A stretch of DNA of 49,838 nucleotides from Cytophagaceae bacterium (lineage in GTDB: Bacteria; Bacteroidota; Bacteroidia; Cytophagales; Spirosomataceae): positions 1 to 49,838 of the forward strand of contig CANGCD010000002.1 in NCBI GenBank assembly GCA_947452215.1, given 5' to 3'. A program made the translations under genes and the position numbers. The notes under the pieces were generated by a model. It had not been told where the DNA came from. It made no database searches and saw only the letters and a program-made list of their open reading frames with translations. Each line of letters begins with the position of its first letter. Positions within the stretch are counted from its first letter, which is position 1. Shown here one piece after another: positions 19,049-29,281 of the stretch.

Positions 19049-21546
19049 AGACAATCTACATCGGGAATAATCTGTACGCCCTTGAAAACGGGCTTACTTG
19101 GCAATTCATCTAATACTAATCGTAAATCCACTTTAAATTGGGCAAGGGAAACCCCCTTTTCCAATTTAATCAGGATTTCCATCACAAATTGATTTCGAAT
19201 TCGTTCGATAAGCGGACGCTCCGGTCCTAATATACGTCCATGCCCATATTTTTCTTTTAGTTGTGCACCGAGGGCAAGTGCTGCTTTCTCTACATTTGTG
19301 GATTCCATGTGACGTAAAGTCAACTTAATCAAACGCACAAAGGGTGGATATGCATAGCCTTCCCGCTCTACAATCTCATCCGCATACAATGCTGCATAAT
19401 CTGCATCCTGAATAAACTGAAATAAACGGTGAGATGGCTGATTCGTTTGTATGTAAACCTGTCCCTGGACATCTCTTCTGCCTGCTCGGCCAGCAACTTG
19501 GGTAATCAATTGAAACGCGCGCTCATGCGCTCTGAAATCCGGAAAATTGATAATCCGATCGGCATCAAAAATCGCTACCGTCGATAGACCTTCAAAATCA
19601 AGGCCTTTGGCCACCATTTGAGTCCCAACAAGTATATCGATATTTCCAGATTGAATCTCGCTTAAAAGGCTATTAAATGCCGTCTTCGAGCGTGTGGTAT
19701 CTAGATCCATCCGACCGATTCTCGCATCCGGTATCAATAATTGTAATTCCTCCTCAAGTTTTTCCGTTCCATAGCCCATGGTTTTTAAATTCGTTCCACC
19801 ACATGCGGCACAACGGCGTAACAATCCTTCTCGATAGCCGCAATAATGACAACGCAATTCCTGATCCTTGGCATGGTAGGTTAAACTCACGTCACATTGA
19901 TTACATTCAGCAATCCAATCACAATCCTGACACTGAATATAAGGCGAATACCCGCGTCTATTTTGGAATAATAAACTCTGCTTGCCTTGCTGGAAATTTT
20001 CCTCCAACATGCGTACTAAATCCAATGAAAACCCACCGTTCATTTGTTTCATTTTGGTGGCATACTTCGTGTCAATCAAGGTCAACTGAGGCAATTGAGC
20101 CTTCCCGAAGCGTTCCATCAAGGTCACAAGCCCATATTTACCTTGTTTGGCTTGGTAATAGGTCTCGATGGACGGAGTGGCTGAACCCAGTAAAACCTTT
20201 GCATTTTGTTGGCCAGCCAGCACCATCGCTACATCACGCGCGTGATAACGCGGTGCAGGATCAACTTGCTTAAACGAAGACTCATGTTCCTCATCAACGA
20301 TAATAAGTCCCAAACGCGAAAAAGGTAAAAAGACAGACGACCTTACCCCCACCACAAACGGATATTTCCCTTCCACAATGGATTTCCAAACTTCCACCCG
20401 CTCATTGTCGGAGAATTTTGAGTGATAAATCCCCACCTGCTCCCCAAATATCTTTTTCAAACGAGCCACAATTTGAGTAGTCAAGGCAATTTCTGGTAAC
20501 AAATACAAGACTTGATCTCCATTAGCCAATGCTTCTTGAATTAGGCGTATATAGATCTCCGTTTTACCACTACCCGTAATTCCATGCAGAAGGACGGTGT
20601 CTTTCTCTTGGAATTGCTGCAGAATGGATTGATAAGCCTTTTCTTGCGGGGCATTTAACTCAAAACTTGCCGGAATAAAATCATCCGCGTCCGTTCCAAA
20701 CCGAGAAATTATTATTTCGAACGATTCAAAATATCCGTTTTTGATGAGCGTTTGTAAAGCGCTTTCCGATAATCCCGCTTGGGTAAAACTGGATTTCGCT
20801 AAACCGCGTAGATTCGCCTCAGCATCCCGCATGACCGGAATAAATTGTAAATAATGTAAAAGGATACTGATTTGCTTTTGTTTGGATTCTAGTTGGCCTA
20901 TTAAAGCCGTCACAGCCTCCTTACTCGCATACGCCGATGCCAATCGAATGCGACGTTGCACTTTGGGCGTATAGCGATCTTTTAATTCATCAAAGATCAA
21001 AATGGCCCCTTTCCCAACCATGGATTTGATGTGGTGGTAAGGACTTTTTACTTCTGCCACACGGGCAACCTCATCGTAGGTTAAAGCTCCTTTTTCTTGA
21101 ATGGCTTGGTAAATGAAGCTTTCCTTTTCCGTTAACTCCGAAACTTGCTGGAACTCCGGGTGGACTTGCACCTTAGACTGACTGGAGATTTTCAATCCGG
21201 CGGGTAAAGCAACTTGAAAAACCTCCCCCGGATAGCACATGTAATAATTCGCAACCCATTGAAAAAGTGCGATTTGAGACGCTGTTACTAACGGGGATTC
21301 GTCTAAAATTTCGAGAATGTATTTGGCTTGATATTGTTTCGGGGGGTGATGATGTACGCTGACAATGACAGCTGTCAATACTTTCGTGCTCCCAAACGGA
21401 ACTACGATGCGCAAGCCTGCCTCAACGACACTCGCCCATTGGCGGGGAATTCGATAGGTAAAATAGCGCGGAATGGGCAAAGGAAGCAATGCGTCAACAA
21501 AAACTGTTGATTCCTCGGATTCAAAAAGTACGGCAGATTCCCCCAT
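19045..21546 (-). CDS. priA: Primosomal protein N' (replication restart helicase)
   Basis: HGITGSGKTEIYIRLI, DEEHESSFKQ, zinc-binding CQDCDWIAECNQCDVSL...CHYCGYREGLLRRCAACGG, VAGRAGR. Confidence 0.97.
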   Translation of the reverse strand: MGESAVLFESEESTVFVDALLPLPIPRYFTYRIPRQWASVVEAGLRIVVPFGSTKVLTAVIVSVHHHPPKQYQAKYILEILDESPLVTASQIALFQWVANYYMCYPGEVFQVALPAGLKISSQSKVQVHPEFQQVSELTEKESFIYQAIQEKGALTYDEVARVAEVKSPYHHIKSMVGKGAILIFDELKDRYTPKVQRRIRLASAYASKEAVTALIGQLESKQKQISILLHYLQFIPVMRDAEANLRGLAKSSFTQAGLSESALQTLIKNGYFESFEIIISRFGTDADDFIPASFELNAPQEKAYQSILQQFQEKDTVLLHGITGSGKTEIYIRLIQEALANGDQVLYLLPEIALTTQIVARLKKIFGEQVGIYHSKFSDNERVEVWKSIVEGKYPFVVGVRSSVFLPFSRLGLIIVDEEHESSFKQVDPAPRYHARDVAMVLAGQQNAKVLLGSATPSIETYYQAKQGKYGLVTLMERFGKAQLPQLTLIDTKYATKMKQMNGGFSLDLVRMLEENFQQGKQSLLFQNRRGYSPYIQCQDCDWIAECNQCDVSLTYHAKDQELRCHYCGYREGLLRRCAACGGTNLKTMGYGTEKLEEELQLLIPDARIGRMDLDTTRSKTAFNSLLSEIQSGNIDILVGTQMVAKGLDFEGLSTVAIFDADRIINFPDFRAHERAFQLITQVAGRAGRRDVQGQVYIQTNQPSHRLFQFIQDADYAALYADEIVEREGYAYPPFVRLIKLTLRHMESTNVEKAALALGAQLKEKYGHGRILGPERPLIERIRNQFVMEILIKLEKGVSLAQFKVDLRLVLDELPSKPVFKGVQIIPDVDCL

Positions 21547-21590
21547 AATAAGCTACAAATAAACAGAAAGTTCAGGAACGGAACAAGTCA

Positions 21591-22196
21591 CTATTTCCAA
21601 GAAAGTGTTTGTATTAAATGCAGCGCATCTTGCTTTAAAAAGCGAATGATCGGAGCCAATGAATCGTTTTGTGTGGCCGTTTTTACATAAATAGCACCGC
21701 GTAAAAAGTGCTTGGTACTATCTGTAGTGAAAAATTGTAATGAGGTTGCCACCTCCCCATTCAATTCAATCAAACCAGCCTTCCGTCCATCCGCTGTTGT
21801 CATGACATAATCATGAATCCCAGCTGCCTTTCCCTGGTGCTTGTAAGCCAAGGCAAATGAATCATTAATAAGCGCCTTCAATTTCTGTTGGTCCCCTCCT
21901 AGGGATTTATACGTAATTTGAATAAAAGCATCCCAACGCGGATAATACAAGTAAATCCAATGAGGTTCCGCCTTAAATATTTCTTTTTTATTGCCAATGG
22001 TGACCGTATCTGGAATAACTTTGGCATAGGCCGACATCTCAAATTGATAGGGATGACCAGCTTCTAAAGGGATATATTTTGCAGATGGCAACTCGATTCG
22101 ATTGTAACCTTTAGGACGTGGTACATCGCCAACTTGCTTTTGCTCGCATGCGAGTAAACTACCTACAATACTAAAAACTACAAGATATCTCATCAT
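21591..22196 (-). CDS. gldD: Gliding motility lipoprotein GldD
   Basis: Lipobox GSLLACEQ, PRPKGYNRIELPSAKYIPLEAGHPYQFEMSAYAKV. Confidence 0.88.
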   Translation of the reverse strand: MMRYLVVFSIVGSLLACEQKQVGDVPRPKGYNRIELPSAKYIPLEAGHPYQFEMSAYAKVIPDTVTIGNKKEIFKAEPHWIYLYYPRWDAFIQITYKSLGGDQQKLKALINDSFALAYKHQGKAAGIHDYVMTTADGRKAGLIELNGEVATSLQFFTTDSTKHFLRGAIYVKTATQNDSLAPIIRFLKQDALHLIQTLSWK

Positions 22197-22198
22197 AA

Positions 22199-22969
22199 CT
22201 ATTGAGACATATCGACACCGTGATAGTCCAGCAATGTTTGTTGGATCTTTTGAAACACTTGCTCCCGCAAAACAGGTAAATCCTCTTGGGTCAATCCTTT
22301 CGTTTCGATTGGCGCGTGAATTCGAACGCGAATAACGCCCGGTTTGAGTACCAAAAGGTCATCATCTAACAATTGATAATTATTCAAAAAGGTAATGGGT
22401 AAGACCGGAACTTGCTGTTGGATTGCCATCGCAAACGCCCCATCCTTCAGCGGAGAGGACATAAATGGGAAATTATTGGATGTAATCCCACCTTCGGGAA
22501 AGATGATGATGCTCCTTTTGGATTGTAAAGCGCGAATGGACTTGCCGAGCGTAGCGGAACGACTTGCTCGGTCACCCCGATCTACGAGAATATTCAAGCC
22601 GGCATATAGATATCCAAATAAAGGAACTTTCTTAATGGAGCTCTTTCCAACAAAGGAAAAATAATTGGGGAGAATCTTGACGAAAGCGGGAATATCTAAG
22701 TAGGAAAAATGATTCGCACAAAAGACATAAACCTGTTTAGGATCTAATTTTTGTTCTGAAACAACTTCAAAACGTAAGAATCCGAATGCGAAAAACAAGC
22801 GCGACCAAAGGCGAACCAATTTATGTGCATAACGCTTCGTTTCCTTATGCTGCAAGCAAATTACCATAAATGGATAAAGTGCAAGAAACCAGCTAATAAA
22901 CCAAAAACCGGTCCATACAGAGTATAGACCGATTAGCGGATTTGATAAATAAGGATTTTTTTTCTTCAT
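22199..22969 (-). CDS. 1-acyl-sn-glycerol-3-phosphate acyltransferase (PlsC-like)
   Basis: ANHFSYLDIPAF (NHxxxxD), IIFPEGGITSNNFPFM, VPVLPITFLN. Confidence 0.9.
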   Translation of the reverse strand: MKKKNPYLSNPLIGLYSVWTGFWFISWFLALYPFMVICLQHKETKRYAHKLVRLWSRLFFAFGFLRFEVVSEQKLDPKQVYVFCANHFSYLDIPAFVKILPNYFSFVGKSSIKKVPLFGYLYAGLNILVDRGDRASRSATLGKSIRALQSKRSIIIFPEGGITSNNFPFMSSPLKDGAFAMAIQQQVPVLPITFLNNYQLLDDDLLVLKPGVIRVRIHAPIETKGLTQEDLPVLREQVFQKIQQTLLDYHGVDMSQ

Positions 22970-22985
22970 GGGTAAACCCTGAAAT

Positions 22986-24455
22986 TTATTCTACGATACC
23001 CAATTGAACCGTATTGGTTTTCTTTGTTGTATGCGCAGGTATGGAAAGCGTCGTAACAAAAACATCACCTACAGATAATAATTGTTCCTTTTTCAAACGA
23101 TCAACCATGCCTTGAACCGTTTTCTCAGCACTCTCCGATGCAGCATCGTAATAAAATACTTTCACACCCCAAAGCAAGCCCATGGTAGACATCAACTGCT
23201 TATTGTTGGTAAATACATACAAATCAGCTTTTGGACGGTGAGCAGATAACTTAAATGCAGTTTGACCCGAATTGGTAATGCAAAGAATGGCTTTGGCTTT
23301 CGAGTCACGTGCCAAGCGGCAAGCTCCCGAAATCAAACGATCTGTTAACGTAACATTAGGTGTATTCGCTAATGCGTGATTTTTGAAATAAATGGCAGCT
23401 TCATCACCTTTGATAATTTCAATGGCATTTTGTTGTTCTTCAACAATTTCGTGAATGTGAGCCATTGTCTCAACTGCCTTGATGGGATATGCACCCGAAG
23501 CAGATTCACCTGATAACATCGTTGCAGATGCACCTTGTAATACGGCATTAGCAACGTCAGACGTTTCAGCACGCGTGGGAACCGGATTTGTGATCATGGA
23601 CTCCAACATCTGTGTAGCCACGATAACAGGCTTACCAGCGGCAGTACATTTCTCAACCATTACCTTTTGTAAATAAGGAACAACAGCACCGTCCATTTCA
23701 ACACCAAGGTCACCACGTGCAACCATAATGGCATCCGTCGCTTCAATGATCTCATCCAAATTATCGATCGCCTCTGGCTTTTCGATTTTTGCAATCACCT
23801 TCGCAGTTTTACCGTATGCTTTGATTTTATCTTTGATATCCCAGATATCAGATGCTTTGCGCACGAATGACAAGGCAATCCAATCAACTCCATGATCCAA
23901 ACCAAAATATAAATCGGCTGTATCTTTTTCAGTCAAACATGGTAAAGAAACTTTAGTTCCAGGAAGGTTAATCCCTTTCTTCGACTTCAAGATTCCTCCG
24001 TAAATTACCTCTGTTACAACTTCTTTTTTCTCTTTATCAATCGATAATACTTTAACTTCTAAGTTACCATCATCCATCAAAATACGCTCACCTACGTTTA
24101 CGTCTAAATACATGGATGTGTACGTTGTACCAACCTTCTCAGATGTACCCAAAAGGTTTTCATCCATCGCAAAGATTAATTGCTTGCCCGCTTCTAACGG
24201 CACCCCATTATTCTCCACCAATTGTGTACGAATTTTAGGACCTTGTAAGTCTTGTAATACCGTAAGATTCAAGCCTAACTCATCGCTAATCGAACGAATT
24301 GTCTTTAAACGTGCTAAATGATCTTCATGTGTTCCATGAGAAAAGTTTAGACGGAAGATATTCACTCCTGCTTGAGCTAATTGGATTAAAGCTTCTCTTG
24401 TTTCAGATGCTGGGCCTACTGTGGCAACAATTTTTGTTTTGCGTTGATACGACAT
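22986..24455 (-). CDS. pyk: Pyruvate kinase
   Basis: TKIVATVGPASETREALIQLAQAGVNIFRLNFSHG, MVARGDLGVEM, VATQMLESMITNPVPTRAETSDVANAV. Confidence 0.98.
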   Translation of the reverse strand: MSYQRKTKIVATVGPASETREALIQLAQAGVNIFRLNFSHGTHEDHLARLKTIRSISDELGLNLTVLQDLQGPKIRTQLVENNGVPLEAGKQLIFAMDENLLGTSEKVGTTYTSMYLDVNVGERILMDDGNLEVKVLSIDKEKKEVVTEVIYGGILKSKKGINLPGTKVSLPCLTEKDTADLYFGLDHGVDWIALSFVRKASDIWDIKDKIKAYGKTAKVIAKIEKPEAIDNLDEIIEATDAIMVARGDLGVEMDGAVVPYLQKVMVEKCTAAGKPVIVATQMLESMITNPVPTRAETSDVANAVLQGASATMLSGESASGAYPIKAVETMAHIHEIVEEQQNAIEIIKGDEAAIYFKNHALANTPNVTLTDRLISGACRLARDSKAKAILCITNSGQTAFKLSAHRPKADLYVFTNNKQLMSTMGLLWGVKVFYYDAASESAEKTVQGMVDRLKKEQLLSVGDVFVTTLSIPAHTTKKTNTVQLGIVE

Positions 24456-24620
24456 AGATTAGTTTAGTCAAATTACATTGCAATTTACATTTAAGTCGGC
24501 AAAAAATGGAATTAAATCAAGATAATAAACCCGCTTTTTTGTAAAAATTTAAGAAAGCAGAGACATATCACTCGTAGTATCTAATTTTTTATTCATTTAA
24601 TCCTATGCAATATTAGACAT

Positions 24621-24650
24621 AAAAAAAGGAGCCCAATTGAGCTCCTTTTC
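24621..24650 (-). terminator. Terminator of the gldKLMN operon
   Basis: AAAAGGAGCcCAATTgAGCTCCTTTT-type stem with T7 on the minus strand. Confidence 0.82.
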
Positions 24651-24666
24651 AATATTTCGTAGGGTC

Positions 24667-25578
24667 TTAGTTCTCCCACATGTCATGTTCCATTTCAAGT
24701 AACTTATACTCGAGTAATTGAGACATCATCAAACCCTCCTTTTCACCACCATAAAGGTCAGTTAAGAACTTATTCTCAACATTTCCTTTTTTGATGATAC
24801 GTGCTTGAAACATTCTCAAATCGAATGCATCTGCCATGTTCTTATGTTGCATTTCATTTTCAGAATTGTACCAAATACAATTAGGGTTCGAACGGAACAA
24901 TTTATACAAATCCTTGTAACGGAAAGAAGCCACCGCTTTATCAAAACCTGCTTTCGTTTTTGATGCTGGGATAATTAAACTGATCGATTGGATATCAAAA
25001 TACAAACGAGAACGACGACGATCAATAATCGCATCTTCTCTAATTTCCAAGATGGATAATTCCTTCGGAAAATAATACGAAACAGCAGCTACAGCTGGCT
25101 TTTGCTCAAAAGAATCTTTAGCCGGTGCTCCTGCTGGCTTGGCAGCACCACCCCAACCGTCATCCGTTCCAGCCGTTTTGGGTGCAGCACCTTCAGCACC
25201 GAATCCTGCTGCTTTTTCAGCATCTGAAAGAGCGGCTTGTTCTGATTGCTCTTCCATTTTCAAGTTGTCTTGAAATTGTTCCGGAGTCAATTTCGTGATA
25301 AGGGAATCGTTTGCGTAAGGTGTCAAAACACCTGCTTTCACCCAATCCAAAATAAACTTAGAAATCTCATTATTGACCGAAAAAAACGGCTGATTGATCT
25401 TTTCGTTCAAATCCATGCGACGCCATAAACGCGCTTTATAATGAATGCTTGATTCATCGATGGGACGAACGGAGTTTTGATTTGGTGGCAAAGGTTTCTC
25501 TTGTGCCTGAGCAGCAAAGCCCAAACCCATCAAAACCAATGACAACAAACACTTATTGACTAATTTCATACGATTCAT
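24667..25578 (-). CDS. gldN: Gliding motility / T9SS protein GldN (PorN)
   Basis: Position after gldM; RPIDESSIHYKARLWRRMDLNEKINQPFFS, YKDLYKLFRSNPNCIWYNSENEMQHKNMADAFDLRMF. Confidence 0.92.
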   Translation of the reverse strand: MNRMKLVNKCLLSLVLMGLGFAAQAQEKPLPPNQNSVRPIDESSIHYKARLWRRMDLNEKINQPFFSVNNEISKFILDWVKAGVLTPYANDSLITKLTPEQFQDNLKMEEQSEQAALSDAEKAAGFGAEGAAPKTAGTDDGWGGAAKPAGAPAKDSFEQKPAVAAVSYYFPKELSILEIREDAIIDRRRSRLYFDIQSISLIIPASKTKAGFDKAVASFRYKDLYKLFRSNPNCIWYNSENEMQHKNMADAFDLRMFQARIIKKGNVENKFLTDLYGGEKEGLMMSQLLEYKLLEMEHDMWEN

Positions 25579-25579
25579 G

Positions 25580-27169
25580 TTAATTCAAAGGAATGTTTTT
25601 CGCCATAGTAAATGGAATGGTTTCAACAGCTCCTTTAAAATTTTTCCGTTGAACTCCTTTAATCTCAATGTAATAGCGATCACCTGCTTGCGCTTGTGCA
25701 GCTAGTTTAGCAATTGAGCCAGAACCTTGCAAGGTTATGTCATCAATTTTCCGTTGGCCACGTGCTAGGGCCACATACAATTCAGAAACTCGGAAATTCG
25801 CATCTTCCGGGTTTGTTGATTTGAATGATTCATCTGCAATCGCACGCGCATCAATGCTACGTAATCCCGATGCACTCGCACCGCGTTTCTCGTCTAATTC
25901 TCCCCCATTTCCAAACACACGAACTTCAGGTCTTGGCACACGGCGAACACGGAATGTTTCTTTCCCTAATAAAGTTCCACCGTTCGTAATATTCAAGGTT
26001 ATCGTCGCCGCTGAAGGAACGATAGTTACCTTACCACGATTTTGACCTCCTATGGCCTCCCCTCCGTCCGCTGAGAATGAAGGATTCCACAAGGCACCTA
26101 AACCCGGACTCGCAACACTTAAACGATTTGCACAGCCTAAATATAGCGCAGGCAATGTTGCTGTTTCAATGTTATAAGTTGGTTTTAACACAAAATATTC
26201 CTTTTGAATCGTCTCTGTTTTAGGTCCTAATGGACTCATATAAGAAACAGAAGCTGTATAGGTCTTTTTCGACAAGCCATTTGCGTCAAATCCTCCACCC
26301 GAAGTTTTGAATTTAATTTGCCCACGACCATCAATGACTGGAATCGATGAACCATTAAAACTCATACGAGGCGTAAATCCACTCGATGTCGCCGCAATAA
26401 ATACCTCTGCTTGATATTCCATCCCAGCCACTACCGTGTTAGCATTCGCAGATACTTGTGCAAAAACTTTGTCAAACTTAATTTCCTTCGCTCCAACCTT
26501 CGCAGCTAATTGCGCTAATACATCACTTTCATACCGACGAACCTCTGCCTGTTTCTGAGAGATGGTTGCCAAAGCAGCCGGAACTGGTGTTTGAGCAAAA
26601 TTCAACTCCGCAAAATCCTTGTTGGCCTGATTCGCATCCTTACTCGCAATCGGATCCGATTTCGCATCGTTTGCTAAGGATGGAAACTTCGTTCCTGGAT
26701 CTGCTAATTTCTCTAAGTCCTGAACATATTTGGTAAACATGCCTTCCAACTTATACGCTTCACCTGATTTGCCAGAACCTACCATCAAGGTAAATACCTT
26801 CTCCTCTTCTTTCGGATTTTTGATATTTCCGGTCTCCGGATCAATACCACCACCCGCTTCTAGAATCTGAGACTTCAAGGCATCTAGATGATTAACTAAA
26901 GCATCCGCCAAACGACGAACCTCGTTAGCGCGTTTAACCACATCAGCATAGGCATCTGGATTGGGCAAATCTTTGATTCGCTCCTCAATCCCTTGAACCA
27001 TGCCCTTATTTTTAGAGGTTGCGGATTGATTCGCAATCTCCAAACTGGAATTCAAAATAGTAAACTTTTGCAATAACGCATCCGATACTTGTAAGGCAAG
27101 TAATGCCGTAAGTACTAAATACATCATCCCGATCATTTTCTGCCGGGGTGTCTCTTTTAAACTAGCCAT
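25580..27169 (-). CDS. gldM: Gliding motility / T9SS motor protein GldM (PorM)
   Basis: MASLKETPRQKMIGMMYLVLTALLALQVSDALLQKF N-terminal TM helix; large periplasmic part. Confidence 0.95.
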   Translation of the reverse strand: MASLKETPRQKMIGMMYLVLTALLALQVSDALLQKFTILNSSLEIANQSATSKNKGMVQGIEERIKDLPNPDAYADVVKRANEVRRLADALVNHLDALKSQILEAGGGIDPETGNIKNPKEEEKVFTLMVGSGKSGEAYKLEGMFTKYVQDLEKLADPGTKFPSLANDAKSDPIASKDANQANKDFAELNFAQTPVPAALATISQKQAEVRRYESDVLAQLAAKVGAKEIKFDKVFAQVSANANTVVAGMEYQAEVFIAATSSGFTPRMSFNGSSIPVIDGRGQIKFKTSGGGFDANGLSKKTYTASVSYMSPLGPKTETIQKEYFVLKPTYNIETATLPALYLGCANRLSVASPGLGALWNPSFSADGGEAIGGQNRGKVTIVPSAATITLNITNGGTLLGKETFRVRRVPRPEVRVFGNGGELDEKRGASASGLRSIDARAIADESFKSTNPEDANFRVSELYVALARGQRKIDDITLQGSGSIAKLAAQAQAGDRYYIEIKGVQRKNFKGAVETIPFTMAKNIPLN

Positions 27170-27197
27170 ATATTCTAAGCTGTAATAAAATCAATAA

Positions 27198-27956
27198 TTA
27201 TCCTTTCATAGCAGTCAACATGCTGCCATACACTTGATTTAATGCCTGAATATTGGCATTCAACTTAGCTAATTCCGCTTTGAATTGCTCCGCATCTTTG
27301 GATGTTGATGCAATCTGCTCTACCGTCGCATTTACATTGCCATAATAACCATTGATGGCTTTCAAATGCTTGCTTGACTCCTGAATCTCTGTTTCATAAA
27401 TCGCATTCAACGCTGACAGTTGATCTCCAGCCTTCGCATATTGCTGAGCATATTTCGCAGCCTCTGTCGAAGAAATTGAAATTGAGCCTAAAGATGTCGT
27501 CGCATCAGCAACTGTCTTATTCAATGTGCCTAAGGATGCGGATGATGTGTTCAAGGACTGAACGAACTCGTTGGCAGCACCTGTCGCTTTCGTAATCTCT
27601 TGAAGACTGTTCGCCGTTTCCGTCAAACCTTTCAAGCTCTTCGTCAAGTTTTCAATCACATCAGCACCTAAACCAGGTTGGTTAGCCAAATTAGCCAAAC
27701 CATTTCCTGCAGGACGCGCTACGGCTTCTCCCCCAACTAATTCCGGATAAACATTTTCCCAATTATATTCTTTCTCAGGCTTTGCTTGGATGTACAATAC
27801 ACCAAATAAAATAAAGATGGCTGCTTCGGTAAACATACCGACCATCAACATCTCGTTTGCACCTTCCCAGTGAACGATTTTAAACAATGCTCCAATAATT
27901 ACGACAGCAGCACCAAAACTTGCTACCACATTGATTGATTTTTCTAATCCCTTCAT
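27198..27956 (-). CDS. gldL: Gliding motility / T9SS motor protein GldL (PorL)
   Basis: Two N-terminal TM helices (INVVASFGAAVVIIGALFKIVHWEGANEMLMVGMFTEAAIFILFG), coiled-coil remainder, upstream of gldM. Confidence 0.95.
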   Translation of the reverse strand: MKGLEKSINVVASFGAAVVIIGALFKIVHWEGANEMLMVGMFTEAAIFILFGVLYIQAKPEKEYNWENVYPELVGGEAVARPAGNGLANLANQPGLGADVIENLTKSLKGLTETANSLQEITKATGAANEFVQSLNTSSASLGTLNKTVADATTSLGSISISSTEAAKYAQQYAKAGDQLSALNAIYETEIQESSKHLKAINGYYGNVNATVEQIASTSKDAEQFKAELAKLNANIQALNQVYGSMLTAMKG

Positions 27957-27986
27957 TTGACTTTATTTGAATCTTTGATTGTTGAA

Positions 27987-29114
27987 CTATTTCTTTAATG
28001 CTGGTCGGCCTAGGTAACGCATCATCGATCTAAAACCGATGTAAGAACGCTTTTTGTTTTGCAACTCATAAGCGCGCGTGCCTGTCTCCAAATAATACGC
28101 AATATCTTTCCAAGAACCTCCACGAACCACTTTACGAGGCTCATCTGCATCTTTATTTACCGTATTTAAATCCCAAGTAACCGCTGAGGCATTATCTGAA
28201 TAAGCATCTTCACACCATTCTGCCACATTACCCGACATATTATACAAACCGAAATCGTTGGGATCATATGCATTCGCTGGTGCCGTATAAGCATAACCAT
28301 CCGCATCATAATTACCACGATGTGGCTTGAAGTTAGCCATCAAACAACCTTTTGCATTAGCCACATATGGATTCCCCCAAGGGTACTTCGCTGAGGCACG
28401 ACCACCACGCGCTGCCCATTCCCACTCGGATTCAGACGGCAACTCAAAACGAGGCAAAATAAACATACCCTGTTTTTTACGATACTCATTCATCATTTTA
28501 GAACGCCATAAACAGAAATATTTGGCAGCTTCCCAGCTCACACCTACTACAGGATATTGATCAAAAGCCGGGCTTGAGAAATAATACTCGAGCATCGGAT
28601 CACCATTGTGGTACGTAAAATCACTCTTCCAAACCGTCGTATCGGGATAAAAATCAGCCATGATTTTATCTTCTCCCAAAACAGAAACCGAATCTTTCAA
28701 TAATGAATTCGTGAATTGACGATACTCGTGGTTTGTAATCTCCGTATCATCCATGTAAAACGCAGCCACCGTCACACGCTTGTTAAAGCTAATTCCTGAG
28801 CGTGATGCATCTTCATCCGCCTGACCCATCATGTAACTTCCAGAAGGAACTAACACCATTCCGTAAGGCGTTGGTTGGCTCCAACCCTTCCGAGAACTCG
28901 CTACAATTTCTCCATTTTCAATCCCTGGGGCATCCTTACCTGATTTACCAAACTTCAATCCCCCCTTTTTAGCGGAAGAAGAACCTTTGGAACTACTCAA
29001 GGTTTTAGCACTACTTGCGCCACCTTTTGAACCACCACAACCGTATAAGGCAACAGTGAGCACAAGGGCTGACAGAATCAATGTCAATGGCTTTCCAACA
29101 AATTTAAAATTCAT
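27987..29114 (-). CDS. gldK: Gliding motility / T9SS lipoprotein GldK (PorK), SUMF1/FGE-sulfatase fold
   Basis: Lipobox VALYGCGG, VLVPSGSYMMGQADED, NMSGNVAEWCEDAY, VVRGGSWKDIAYYLETGTRAYELQNKKRSYIGFR. Confidence 0.92.
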   Translation of the reverse strand: MNFKFVGKPLTLILSALVLTVALYGCGGSKGGASSAKTLSSSKGSSSAKKGGLKFGKSGKDAPGIENGEIVASSRKGWSQPTPYGMVLVPSGSYMMGQADEDASRSGISFNKRVTVAAFYMDDTEITNHEYRQFTNSLLKDSVSVLGEDKIMADFYPDTTVWKSDFTYHNGDPMLEYYFSSPAFDQYPVVGVSWEAAKYFCLWRSKMMNEYRKKQGMFILPRFELPSESEWEWAARGGRASAKYPWGNPYVANAKGCLMANFKPHRGNYDADGYAYTAPANAYDPNDFGLYNMSGNVAEWCEDAYSDNASAVTWDLNTVNKDADEPRKVVRGGSWKDIAYYLETGTRAYELQNKKRSYIGFRSMMRYLGRPALKK

Positions 29115-29206
29115 ATAGACGAATTATTATATCTTTTTAAAAACGATATCAATCTCAAAAAATTGCATACGAACTCGTTCAGTACACACATTTAAATCAA
29201 ATTCCT

Positions 29207-29214
29207 CAAAATTA
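29207..29214 (-). promoter_or_regulatory. Candidate -7 element for gldK operon (TAATTTTG)
   Basis: Exact TAnnTTTG; nearest TTTG is 24 nt upstream, which is long. Confidence 0.35.
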
Positions 29215-29281
29215 ACGGAAATTCTAATAATATATGTACAAAAGCTCCAATTTTTTGTGACATATTATTTAGACCTTATGC

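Noticed and set aside
19677-20273. 198-aa + strand ORF antisense to priA
   Set aside because: Composition is a codon-shadow of priA, no recognisable domain, no promoter; priA itself is unambiguous.
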